NCBI GenBank assembly: GCA_027563935.2
Contig: CM050449.1
Span: 43,684,507 to 43,748,506 of the forward strand
Length of the DNA stretch: 64,000 bases
Direction: 5' to 3'
From: Costus lasius
Lineage: Eukaryota > Streptophyta > Magnoliopsida > Zingiberales > Costaceae
Positions 53,213 to 64,000 of the stretch are shown piece by piece. The translations under genes and the position numbers were made by a program. The notes under the pieces are model-generated. The model did not search any database, was not told the DNA's origin, and saw only the letters and a program-made list of their open reading frames with translations. Positions within the stretch are counted from its first letter, which is position 1; each line of letters starts with the position of its first letter.

Positions 53213-55399
53213 TGTTAGGGAATACCGGGTGTAATTTAAATTTTTGCAGTCCCAGGACGCAGCAGAAGAATCATTACACCCTAAACATATTCCGGTCCCA
53301 AGGATCCATGTGAGAGAGAAGACACAAGGATGTGTTAGAGATGTACCTCTTTTGCTTGTCTAGTTGTCGAAGCCATGTTGAAGGCGCCCAAGTGTTCGCC
53401 CTCTACAAGTATCCACGCGTCAACTCCTTGATCGTTGCTCCCTTCCACGCTTGGTGCTAGCCTCGGGAAGAGAATAAAGCCTTCACCTCACTTGCGCCAC
53501 CTTCAAGAGAACTTGCGCCAAGGAGGGGATAGGGAAGATGCCGCCAAGGACTTCCCTATTCTTCTTTGCTTGTGCCACCTCCAAGGTGCGCCTATGGCCA
53601 AGGAACGATGAGGGCTCATGGCAAGAAGACGCCACCAAGCACAAAGAATCCTTGCACCAAAGAAGAGAGGAAGAGGAAGAACTTTCGGCTCCAAGGAAGA
53701 AGGAGATTGCGCTCCTTGATGAAGAAGGAGAGCTCCAAGCTCTCAAGTTGTCGGCACCCTAAGCTTCCAATTCTCTCCAAGAGATGTCGCCACCAAGCCC
53801 TTCTCCATGTTATGTCAAGAGGTGAAGAAGGAGAAGAAGGCTTGCGGCTTCAAGGAGGAAGAAGGGTTGCACCACCTTTAAGTTGTCACCCTTTGCCCTT
53901 GCTCACGCCTCTCTTTGTGTCTTCACGCCTCCAAGGAGTTAACCCTTTTAGAGGGGGCGACTAGGGTCTTATTTATAAGGGCAAGAGGCGGTTTAGGGAG
54001 GGCCAAGATCATGCCAAGTGGGCGGCTTGGATGAAGGGGGTTTGTGGCAAGGAAAGTCTCCAAGACTTTTTCATAAACCTCATTCAACCTATCCTTATTT
54101 TCCCTATAGCCATATCAGCCCAAGAGATGCCTTAAGGCATGCATTCCATCCTAGGAAGAAGGGCTAGGCGGCCTTTACTTCCATAATGAAGCAAAGGCGT
54201 CTCCCTCACCCCATTATGCTCTTAGGCGTCAATGGGGTGAGATTTCTCCCCATTATGCCCTTTTAGCCTTTAATCTCTTCATGACAACTTATTATTGGGC
54301 CTCATTGGATAATGAGCTAGCCCAAACTTCATGGTATGGGTTGATTAAGCCATTGGATCCAATCCAATGCAACCCTAATCCAAATGTGACCAATCTAGGT
54401 CAATTTCGGGTCAACCTGCCAAAAATAAAGTTTGGCTCCAATAACTTTCTTCCAACTCATCAGGCCCATTGGCGCTGATGAAATCTTCCAAATGGATCCA
54501 AGTTATCCAATAACTTGATCCTAAGGCTTCTGATTAAAGCAACGTCAAGAGTCTATTGCGTGTGACCCCGCCGGATCCATATGACGATGGCAATGATGTA
54601 AACATCATAAGTAGTGAGGGGTATCTAGCAAGACATCACTACTACCCATGTCATAGGACTTAAGTCATTATGGCAATAACTCCTAACAAGCAACGAGGAT
54701 TCCCATTGCATTATAGATCCCTTTGCCTAAACTGATATCCTGCCATTGGATTAGTCTCAAGTTTATCAATCCAATGTATTGGTCATGTCTCAACAAGTGT
54801 GGCCACACATTCCTGTCATGCACCAATAAGGTGGGGCGCCCCGAGTGGATATCATGCTTCCAATAAGGAAGGGACAAATCCTACTATTGGTCATCCATGT
54901 CTCTACGTGACTTATGACATGCCCAATGACAGTCGTTTTGGTCTCCCAATTACGGAGAGACGTAAGACTGTATCAAAGCATACCCATCATCAAATCTAGA
55001 CATGAATACCTCAAGTCTAAGGATCAATGCAAACCTCTTGCATGTGAGATTGACTTGTTGACTAGACAAGTCAATCCTCACGGTGGATCACTCTAGTGCA
55101 TCCAATGCACCTGTATGTCTGCGTTACTGTGCCCCGCACTTAACCAGCCCATACACCAGTCTCACATATACCAAAGCTGTCCCATATCTGCTAAGGTACC
55201 TTGTCTGGGGATTTCTTATGAGTATGGATCCAATCCAAACTCCTGGGACATTATACATGCAACTCAATACATCAACGCAGGTAGAGAAGTCTGCATAATA
55301 ACAACCATGCCTCTATAAAGAATAATAATTCTATCAAAGTACATTCAAACAATGCCTGACCATGTCCATACATTGGTCTGCAGGGCATATACACCAACA
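53213..55399 (-). repeat. B3 3' LTR (2187 bp)
   Basis: TGTTAGGGAATACCGGG to CATATACACCAACA on the plus strand. Diverged from other B LTRs but with the same terminal bases, the same AAGATG...GCGCC-rich middle and the same TATA position (TATTTATA at 53970-53977, i.e. TATAAATA on its strand). Frames at 53538-53964 and 54281-54478 are not genes. Confidence 0.88.
53970..53977 (-). promoter_or_regulatory. TATA box of the B3 LTR
   Basis: TATAAATA on the LTR strand, matching the B4 box. Confidence 0.65.
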
Positions 55400-55609
55400 A
55401 TCTCCCACTTGCACTAGGACCAAGGGCAACTGATGTTTAGTCAGTTCCAATGTCTCTAGTATGACCCATTTAGCTTCCGTTGCGCCAGAGGCTATGTCAG
55501 TGGGTTTTTCCAGATTGCTATCTGTCTTTATTTTAACAAATTTGATCATCATCCTTATCCATGATCTCTAAGATCAGATGATATGATGTAGTACATACTT
55601 GAGCACTAA
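55400..55609 (-). pseudogene. B3 polypurine tract and C-terminal end of RNase H, eroded
   Basis: ATCTCCCACTTGCAC (55400-55414) is the polypurine tract. Beyond it the minus strand gives FVKIKTDSNLEKPTDIASGA, recognisable as the eroded KVHTDDNLADPLTKPLA end of copia RNase H. Cut by the solo LTR at 55610-55614. Confidence 0.8.
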
Positions 55610-57325
55610 GTTCCTGTAAGGGTCCCCTTCAAGGGGGAGCGAGAAACCCTAAGGTGAGTACCCCTTTCAAGAGGGGGGGCGCAAGTGACCTTTCTTTGTT
55701 TTCGCAGCGGAATTAGGGTTTCACATTTGATCGCATGCTATACATTCATATGATCAACTTAAACATCAAGTGAAAGATGCGTTACCATGGCCATGAGAAG
55801 GAGGCGGCTTGGAAGCAAAGACCAAGAGAGATCTTCTCCACAAGTGACGCACACAAGAAGAGAGATGGCTTCTTCTTGTTGATCTTTGTGCTAGCAAAGA
55901 TCTTCAAGTGTCCTTGCCGAATGGAAGGGATGGGAGACGAGATCTTGCTTGGGCGAGAGCTCCACACGTTCGTCCACCTCTTCTCCACGCGCGTATTGCA
56001 AGAAGCCAAGCGAAGTGAAGTCAAGTGGTGAATGGCTTGGCGTTAGGCGTTTTGAAGAAGAGGCCATGATGACTTACCATAAATGGAATCATGCACTCAT
56101 AAACGACCAAAACGCCAGCACCCTTTCGAACCATGCGTTCACATAAGTGAACCGGTTCTCTTTTGGTTCAATTGCATTTGGTTCAACAAACCAAACCAAA
56201 TAAGCCCAAGCCCCTTGGTCTAGATCATATCAAACCCTTAGGTTCAAGATCTAACCGTTCATCTCCTGATGCTCCTGATCTCACCGATCTAGCATCACCT
56301 CTCTCGATCGAAGCTTACCGATCTCAAGCCCTAATCAATCAAACATGATCAGACCAGATCTCACTTACAATCAGAGATTAAATCCCTTTAAACTGAACCC
56401 AAACAATTCAGTCCACACGATCTGACTCAAGTAAGCCATATCATCAAATTGTGCGACCCTGAGGGTTTCCTTTGAATGTCGGTAACGATAACTTTCGTTA
56501 TCACGATCAGTGAGGGGTATCTAGCAACACATCACTGTCTCCCGATATAAAGGAAAGAGTCTTCCAAGACTACTCCCAAAACACAGCACAAGGGTGAATG
56601 CACTTCACCAGGCATACATGTTTCCTTTGCCACTGGATGTTCTTATTGGATAAGCGTGTCAAGCCTGTGTCTCCAATATGATGAGCATGATTAGATCAGA
56701 TGAACATTGTCACCTGGGTATGGCCATACACTTTCTCAATCATCTCATTCAGGGGGGCCCCTTTAGAACACCACACTCCTTGAACAAGGAGACAGCAATC
56801 CTTTATCTATCACTAGTGTCCTAACCTGACTCATGATCATTATCCAAGATAGTCTATAATCATTATGTTTCAAATGATATTGAACTACCTCAAAACAATG
56901 ACAATCATCATCTAGAAACACAAGTGATCTCAAGTCAGAGGACATGTGCCACTTGATGCAAACAAGGATTATTCACATTGTGACAAGCAATTGAATATCC
57001 TAGTAGGGTCTGTCCAGTACATCCAATGTACCCATGAGTCTACATCTTATTCCATGCTCGAAGCATCCTATAAGATTAGAACACATATTAGTCTCAATCA
57101 TATCAAGGCTGTCTCATGTTCACCAAGATATCTTGACTAAGGACATATGCATGTCAGCCTAGCTGAACAGCTTTGAGACATTATTCAGAAGCACAGTTAT
57201 TGCAGCAGACAATGTACCAAACTGAATAATAACCATTGCCTTTATAAACAAAAGAGTTTATACATGATACTGTTACAATCCCAAGGCCTCAAACATTAGC
57301 CTTAAGGGCATACCCTAACAGTTCC
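55610..57325 (-). mobile_element. Solo family A copia LTR (55615-57320) with GTTCC target duplication
   Basis: Plus-strand boundaries TGTAAGGGTCCCC and CATACCCTAACA, 1706 bp, colinear with the A0 LTR. GTTCC at 55610-55614 and 57321-57325. No internal sequence. The frames at 55777-56348 and 56946-57140 are LTR sequence (the last is shared with A0 4019-4213). Confidence 0.95.
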
Positions 57326-59926
57326 TTCACTTATGCTATGGCCCCAGTAAGAACTATACTGGACCATCAAGCACCAGGAAATAAATCAAGTTCAAATGAA
57401 TGAAGCTGCTTCCTTGGCTGCCACAAGAAGCTGCAATGTACTCAGCCTTATTTGTAGAATTTTGCCACTATGGTTTGCATAATGCTCTTTCAGCACACAA
57501 CACCACAATAAGGCAAAGCACAAATCCTGGCTGTGATCAATAGTCGTTAGACTGGAACGAAGTGTCAGTGTACCCCTGTACACAAAATTTTTTCCTGTCT
57601 ATCATAGACTAGACTTCAATCCTTTATACTTCCCAAGTATATATATAAGGATTGCTTTCACAGCTATCTAGTGTTAAACACTAAGATCAGATTGAAACTT
57701 GCTGGCTATGCTCCAAGCATTTGCCACAAATGGTCTTGTGCACAAAACATGATCTATCCTGTACCCAATGTAACAGGATTTTAGACCCATGTTACTACTC
57801 TCCAGCTGTGTCATAGGACATAGCATCCTTGAGAGAGTCATACCATATCTCTCTAGAAGGTATCAATATTTGGAATCATCCAATATAAACTTCTCCAGAA
57901 ACTCTTGGATGAACGTAGATTGACTAAAGGGCAATGATTTTCTTGGATCTCTATCTATAGATCCTCATGCCTAGGATGTAGGCATCACTCCCTAGATCAT
58001 TCTTCTTGAAATACTTCTCAAGCCACGTCTTCACCATGTGAAGAGTTGAGATGTCATTCCATGTGAGGAGAATATCATCAATCTTCTAGAACAAGAAATA
58101 CTATTAAGGTGCTCCCACTGATCCTCTTGTAAACACAGGCTCTTTTAAACATGCTTGCATAACACCATGCATATCTTTATGGCCTTGATATGAAAACCTT
58201 CTGGCTATTTACTTATAGATATCTTTTCAGACGTCCATGCAAGAAAGGTAGTTTTCATAACAACACGCCATAACTGATCATGCAATTATAACAAGCAGAT
58301 TCCTAATGGACTTAAAACTCAGCTATTGGTGAAAGATTTCATCATTATCCACCCTGTGGATTTGCCTGAAATTTTTGTTCACTAGCTTGCCTTTCAAGGT
58401 AACAATGTTACTTTCCATGTCTATCTTCCTAGAAGATTTATTTACAGCCTGTGGGAATTACCCCTTTAGCAGCTCATCCAAGTCCCAGACTTGATTAGCA
58501 GACATGTAGTTCATTATGATTCTCATGGCCCTTAGCCATTTCTTGGAATCTGGTCCACCAACTGCTTCCATTTCCTTATAAGTCTTATGTTCATCCTTGA
58601 TGAAAAATTCGTCATGCCCAGCATATCGAATCGATCCAGACTTATGTGGTTCCTGTGTTACTTGAACCTCAGGTTGACTTTCAACCTATATGTGAGATTT
58701 TGCTTTCCATCTGTGTCTAATTATATTGTGGTTGATTCTGGACCTTGTCCCAATTAAATCTACTCCCACTAGTTTCTTTTAAAAGAAATACTTTCTCAAG
58801 AGAGACAGTAGTTTGAGCAACAAATATTTTGTTCTCTTTGGGATAGAATTAGCACTCTACAATGCACCACAAACACATACTTTTGAATCACTGCATATTA
58901 CATTCCCAATTCCATTGAAGAAGTGGGATATTTGCAGTTCGCAACTCAAAAGCTAATTCAGACACTTTCTTATGGAGTGGCAGTGCATCTATTTGTATGG
59001 CATCATAGTAGTATATTTTCATGACTATTCAAAGATGGAACCACATCCAATGTGTTCCTTTTTCTTTCATTGAAATTCACCACACAGTGGTGTACTAAGT
59101 AAGTTGTGAGATAACTCCACACTTCTTAGGGCAGTCATCAAATTCTCTACTAATCACCTTGATCCAATCAAAGTGCTTTAATAGATCCTGCAATTTGACT
59201 CAATACTTCATTTGTGAACTTCTTGGATTTCTCCAAAGTTCTTAGGTTGGATAAGGCATACCCACACCTGATGAAGCATGTAACACCTCTTAGTGCTTGT
59301 ATATATGGGTCCACATACATTGTTGTGTAATAGATCCAACAAGCCAATAGTCCTTCCACCCTTTATGGTGAAGGCAGCATCTGTCACATTGTTCCTTTGA
59401 ACTAGGCTCACATGTATCATAATCCTGAAAGGATAATGATTCCAATAGTCCATGGACCTTTGGATGTGACCATTGTTCTATGGTTCAAGAGACAATGCTA
59501 TAAGAGGGTGTTTATTGGATTTGATCTTGTGTTACATATAGAACCACAAACTATTATCAACTGTATCACTTCAATAGAACATCTCAGATTAAAGAAAAAT
59601 ATCATTTATTATTTCAAACTGAAATCCTTTCCAAAAGGAATGATGTTCTAATACATAAGCTGATACATAATAGCAAAGTTCTAGATAAAGTCTTCAAGGC
59701 AGTGAGATGATATCAACAGCAGCATCCAATGCTCCGTCCTTGACCTGAGAGTCCATCCCACCAAGCCTAATCGTCCTACTTCTTCTGAGCTCCTGCACAT
59801 GTAGAACATATGTGAGTCTCACATGCGGTACCTAGTACCCATGAATACGAAGTAGACATAAAGACTTCAGTAACACAATACCTGAAGCGGATGGATCACA
59901 TCCCTTCTTCTTTGCCATGCTCTTCT
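57326..59926 (-). pseudogene. B3 pol remnant, heavily eroded
   Basis: Pieces recognisable on the minus strand: DLGSDAYILGMRIYR (near 57950-58000) and MVKTWLEKYF of RT; near 58270-58480 the words around the RT start; and GLLDLLHNNVCGPI (near 59300-59350) of integrase. The catalytic YVDD region (near 58075) is no longer intact. Pre-integrase words occur near 59420-59560. No frame longer than about 80 codons survives. Confidence 0.78.
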
Positions 59927-62019
59927 TGTTGGTGTATATGCCCTAGGACCTAGTTTTGGTCCATCTTTGTACTACTTGACTCTGATATTAATATATATCT
60001 TTCTGGCATTGTCGTTATCATTGTTTGTCTACACCTGCGATTGTGTACTTACATGATAATGTCCCTGGAGACAGATTGGATCTGTGCTCGAACTATAGTC
60101 CCCAGTCGATGTACCTGAGTGGATATGGGACAACTCTGGTACTTGAGAGACTGGTATGTGGGCTGGTTAGGCACGTGGTGCTAACGCAGACACATGGGTG
60201 TATCATTGGAGGATATACTGGATAGACCCGCTGTGAGGCTATGACTTGGTGTCATGAGTTATCCTCACAAGTGACAGGAGATGCATTGATCCCTTGACTT
60301 GAGGTCATTGACCATTCTATATAGTTAGGGACTTGCTTTGATGCAACCTAACACCTTGCCGTAGTTGGGAGGTCATAACGGTTGTCATTGAGCATGTCAC
60401 GACCCATATGAGAAGGTCAATGGACAGACATAGGATTTGCCCCTTCCTTAGGGAAGTATGATATCCATGGAGCTCCCTTATGGTTCTATGACTGAGAGTG
60501 TATGGCCATACCCAGGTGAGAACCTATTTTAGTCATAGCCATGTGATTGGATGAAAACAAGTGGTGACACACTTGTCCAATCGGATATCAGTACAGCAAA
60601 GAGACTGTAATGCATCTGTACCTAGTTGCGATGATGGGGATGTCGATGTCGATATCCATTCCAATAACCTGGGTAGCAGCGATGCACTGCTAGGTGCCAC
60701 TCACTGCTTGTGATGACCTTTGGTCAGCACTGCTAGCGTTAGAGGAACCTACAGGGTCGCACACCTTGATACTCGAGTTTTCATATTGATCGGGTAGCCT
60801 TTAGATCGAGTTATTGGATAACTCTGATCTATTTAGGAGATTTCATCAGCGCCAATGGGCCTGATGAGATGGAAGAAACTTATTGGGGCCAACTTCCATT
60901 TTTGGCATATCGATCAAATTAACCATGGTTAGCCTCATTTAACCATGGGTTAAATTGGATTGGATCCAATAGCTTGGTTAACATGCATAATGGACTTTGG
61001 GCTTGGCCAATTGCTTAGTTGGGCTTGCTAATAAGTTGTATTGAAGGGCTAAGAGGCTTGAAGGGTATAATGGGGATGAATTAATGGGATAGGCACATAT
61101 GGGATTCTAGTTGGACTAGAATTTGCGCCTATGCCTTGTTTGGTATCTCCTAGGTGATTAAATCAAATTGGATTTGATTAAATCACACAAGATAATTGAT
61201 TGGATTGTGTTTGACAATTGTGGGCTGATATTAACATAATTAGAGTCCTAATTGGATTAGGACTTACGCCCAAGCCACATTAGGCAATCCATCATATTGC
61301 CTTGACTAGGTCTAGGCGCATGGATGGGATTAATGCCTCATATGGCATGATATGGGCGCATATGGCTGATGCTTGCTTTGGCAAGTCTTAGGCGCATATG
61401 GGAGTGGAGATTTAATCAATATATTTGATTGGATAATCTCCTAGAATCATGCCCTAATTGTCAACACTTGCCATTCTCCCCTAACCGCCTCTTGCTCCTA
61501 TAAATAAGCCCTTGCCGCCCCCTCTCTTCATGATGCTAATTCCTTGGAGGCGTGAAGCATTAGAGGGCGACGGCTTGGAGAGCTTAGAGCTCTTCTTCTT
61601 CCATCAAGGGCGCAAGCATGCTTCTCCTTTTCCTTTCCTTGGCGCAAACGAACAAGAAGGCTTGCGGCGTTCTCTTCTCCTTCCATCTCCTTGGCGCATC
61701 ACATCTTGGTGGTGGCGCAAGTTGCTTGGAGGACTCTCCTAAGGCATGGATCTTCTTCCCGAGGCTAGCACCGGGCGAGGAAGAAGAAAACTTGAGGAAT
61801 CCGTGTGTGCGAGACTGCAGAGGGCGAACACTTGGGCGCCTTCATCGACATCGGCTTCTAATTGCTTAAAGGTACTTACTATCACATTGTGTCGACCACC
61901 TCGCAAGAGATCTTCACTGGGTTTTTGGGACTAGCCTGTTTCGGGGACATTCTTCCGCTGCGTAAAATGTATGTCCATGGCTCTGAAAAATTGTAAAATG
62001 TCCCCGGGGTTTCCCAACA
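59927..62019 (+). repeat. B4 5' LTR (2093 bp)
   Basis: TGTTGGTGTATATGCCC to GGGTTTCCCAACA. TATA box TATAAATA at 61499-61506. Frames at 60025-60225 and 61512-61869 are LTR sequence. Confidence 0.95.
61499..61506 (+). promoter_or_regulatory. TATA box of the B4 LTR
   Basis: TATAAATA in TTGCTCCTATAAATAAGCCC, about 520 bp before the LTR end. Confidence 0.72.
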
Positions 62020-62020
62020 G

Positions 62021-62032
62021 TGGTATCAGAGC
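62021..62032 (+). other. B4 primer-binding site
   Basis: TGGTATCAGAGC one base after the LTR, initiator tRNA-Met type. Confidence 0.96.
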
Positions 62033-63724
62033 TACTTGCGAGCCTCGAACGATGTTCTTTCATGCTTTTCATGCTCACATGCCATATCTACATTTTCGCA
62101 TATTGCATAGATGTTGGCGCATGATTTTTCTTTAAGTAGAAAAATTGTAGGTCTCTTGTTTCTTACTTCTAATTAACTTCTTGTGGTTCTTTGCTCTCTT
62201 CATGTGATGGGATAGACCCATACGTGGAAGAGAAAATTTCTCCTCTCATAATAGGATAGACCTATCTTGAGAGACTTGTTGGAATAGGGCATGGACTGGG
62301 TGATTGCCCTTATCCTAGCAAGTTAGGGATTGCAAGGAGGGCAACCGGTATGCCTCTTGTAGACTCCTGAGAGAAACTTAGAATCAAAGATTTGTGATAT
62401 GAAGGGAAGGAAGAGAGACATGTTTTATGAAAAAGTAAAATTTCAGATTTTATGTTTTTCATGAGCATATAGAATTGCATGAGTAAGTACTTGATTATGC
62501 ATGATGTTGTGGTCATATATCAAGCCCCTTAACATGCCTGTGATGTATCCTTGTGAGGCCTGCGTGCCGCTTTTCTTTTTGCTTTTAACTAACAAGAAGA
62601 TTAGATGGCGCATCTACTTGGAGCAAGGTGCATGCTTGCTTGGTTGCGCATCCTTGCATGATGGCGCAACAATCTTCAAAGGTGGCACATCCTTGCATGG
62701 GGGCGCAAGTTAGGGTTTGGCCGAGCCTTGTGCTTGTGTGCTATCCCTCTTGTGGCTTGCTAAATGGCGCACCTTCCTTGGAGGAAGACCATGGCATTGG
62801 CCGAACCTTGTGGGTATACCCCTAGGGTTTGAGAGCTAAACCATGGGAGAATGACCTTGGAGCCAACCTTGAAGATAGAGCTAGAGGTCGGCTAGGCTAG
62901 GTCTAATCTTGGGGCTTGAATCCTAGGTCAAGAGTTGAACCCCTTTTTGGCATAGATTGGTTCAATGTCTTGAATGGGCTATGATCACATCATCCTTTTA
63001 TTGCTTTCTTTACAAAAGCTAAAGCATGCCTGTGATGTTTTATCGTTATGTTATCACCATAGGATTGCATGCCTGTAATGATAGACATAAGATAAAACTG
63101 AGATGATGGGACCTTAAACAAAAACCCTCAATTAAAATATCAAGTCTAGTAGCCTTCTAACGCGTAGCCCTCACTAAGCTATCGATCAGTGGAGTTGTGA
63201 ACTGTTTCCCACCCTCGTGGGACACACCCACTTATCTTTAGAAAGTGCGTGGTGGCAATGGTTTCCCCAGTCCAGTTTTAACCTGGGCGTGCCTTCGCAA
63301 GGAAACTCGTTGGCCCTAGGCATAACGGTTAGGAATGGACTTGACTAGATTTTCATGTGTGCTAGGCACATGATGAAACTCTAGAGGCATCGTTGAGAGG
63401 TTAGGGTTTCATGCTGTATCCAGCCCTCGCTGGACATGAAATGCCTGGACTGTCTCAATAAGGGGAATTGCTTGGAGCAATCGGCCGGCGCGCCCACCTT
63501 AGGAAACATGGGTCACTTTGTGCATCTCATCCCACCCTCGTGGGACACGAAGCCCTGTGTGGAATGAGGATCTCATCTCACTAGGAAATCTTGGATTTCT
63601 CGATTGACTTTGTGGGTTGTCAATTCGATTAAAAATAGTGGGAGCCATGGTCATTTAAAAGGCAAGTCCAGTTTAAATGACTCGAAGTAGTACTAATCTG
63701 CTGTTTCTTGGTTGTTGTAGAACA
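62033..63724 (+). other. B4 untranslated leader
   Basis: 1.7 kb without a conserved frame. Hairpins TCCCACCCTCGTGGGA (63207-63222 and 63530-63545) and TCCAGCCCTCGCTGGA (63419-63434) match B1 in order. GCGCA-rich from 62600 to 62780. Confidence 0.78.
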
Positions 63725-63961
63725 ATGGCTATGAACAATAGCAGTTGGTCACTGCGATCTACCCTGGATAAGTTGGTTGGATCCAACTTACTGGATTGGT
63801 ATATGAACTTGAGAATCGTGCTCAAGCTCGAGAGGAAGCTTTATGTTCTTGAGCGTCTTATTCCTGAGCCACTTCCATGCTCGGCCTTAGCGGCTGAGAG
63901 GGATGCTTATGATAAGCATCAGGTTGATACTTTGGAGGTTGCTAACCAACATGTCACTTGA
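63725..63961 (+). pseudogene. B4 Gag N-terminus, frameshifted
   Basis: Starts MAMNNSSWSLRSTLDKLVGS and follows the B1 Gag (LRIVLKLERKLYVLE, AAERDAYDKHQVDTLEVA). At about 63944 the next conserved words (CLMLASM) are disrupted by a small deletion, and the frame ends at a stop at 63959-63961. Homology continues to the window edge (GTGATATGAA matches the KYE codons of B1 in another frame), so this copy is damaged. An in-frame ATG at 63677 precedes it but is not conserved. Confidence 0.85.
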
Positions 63962-64000
63962 ATTTAAAGGGTGATATGAATCGAAGAGTGCCTCTGAAAT

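Larger units (their letters stand above)
53213..59926 (-). mobile_element. B3: old family B-like copia element, 3' part
   Basis: Minus strand: eroded internal region (59926-57326 and 55609-55415), polypurine tract, 3' LTR 55399-53213. It lies in B2 (left flank AGGAA), is split by a solo A LTR, and is cut by B4 at 59927. It is far more diverged than B1 or B2. Confidence 0.85.
59927..64000 (+). mobile_element. B4: family B copia element, 5' part
   Basis: 5' LTR 59927-62019, PBS, leader, beginning of gag; runs off the right edge. Inserted in B3 (left flank CTTCT). Same direction and LTR type as the solo LTR at 10475-12423. Confidence 0.93.

Noticed and set aside
59168..59453. Two overlapping minus-strand frames as independent small genes
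   Set aside because: They contain GLLDLLHNNVCGPI, a worn copy of copia integrase, and belong to B3.

Overview
This is plant nuclear DNA made almost entirely of LTR retrotransposons inserted into one another. I recognise no host gene, rRNA, tRNA or CRISPR array. Evidence for a plant: Ty1/copia elements whose LTRs open with TGTTGG and whose primer-binding site (PBS) matches initiator tRNA-Met, resembling the Angela/BARE type; Ty3/gypsy elements of chromovirus-like and Tat/Athila-like types; and a mutation pattern expected of heavily methylated heterochromatin. I cannot name the species.

Names used here: A = copia family with TGTTGGGG LTRs of about 1.7 kb; B = copia family with TGTTGGTGTATATG...CCAACA LTRs of about 1.9-2.2 kb; G = gypsy family with TGATGG LTRs and Met-type PBS; S, T1, T2 = Tat/Athila-like gypsy LTRs starting TGATG; H1 = the oldest visible copia host.

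Layout. 1-4395: A0, minus strand, 5' part only, with an open gag-pol frame running off the left edge. 4396-8338: H1, plus strand, broken pol, split by solo LTR S (5453-7394, target duplication CGTAG). 8339-9609 and 35472-37832: T1. 9610-35471: G1, inserted in the T1 LTR; its 5' LTR holds a solo B LTR (10475-12423, GCATG). 14204-32194: B1, minus strand, inserted in G1 gag. 17519-26630: A1, plus strand, complete, inserted in B1 reverse transcriptase (ATATA). 37833-40494: T2, minus strand. 40495-53212: B2, minus strand; its LTR is split by G2 (41053-49116, CCCAT). 53213-59926: B3, minus strand, very old, split by a solo A LTR (55615-57320, GTTCC). 59927-64000: B4, plus strand, running off the right edge.

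Most novel content: G1 and G2 are non-autonomous gypsy elements. Their single reading frame carries a protease-like domain and then a proline/leucine-rich linker in place of reverse transcriptase and integrase. It crosses the polypurine tract and ends 18 codons inside the 3' LTR. G1 also has a gag and a chromodomain-like module. G2 has neither, its protease signature is changed, and it carries an inverted internal segment. Other points: palindrome arrays at a similar place in three different Tat-like LTRs, short hairpins conserved in the copia leaders, a frame-preserving gag-integrase fusion in B1, and nonsense codons that are mostly C-to-T changes at CAG/CAA.

Functional logic: nothing here forms a cellular pathway. 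The coding parts are Gag (particle), protease, integrase, reverse transcriptase and RNase H. A0 is the only copy whose visible frame is undamaged. G1 and G2 would depend on enzymes supplied by another element.
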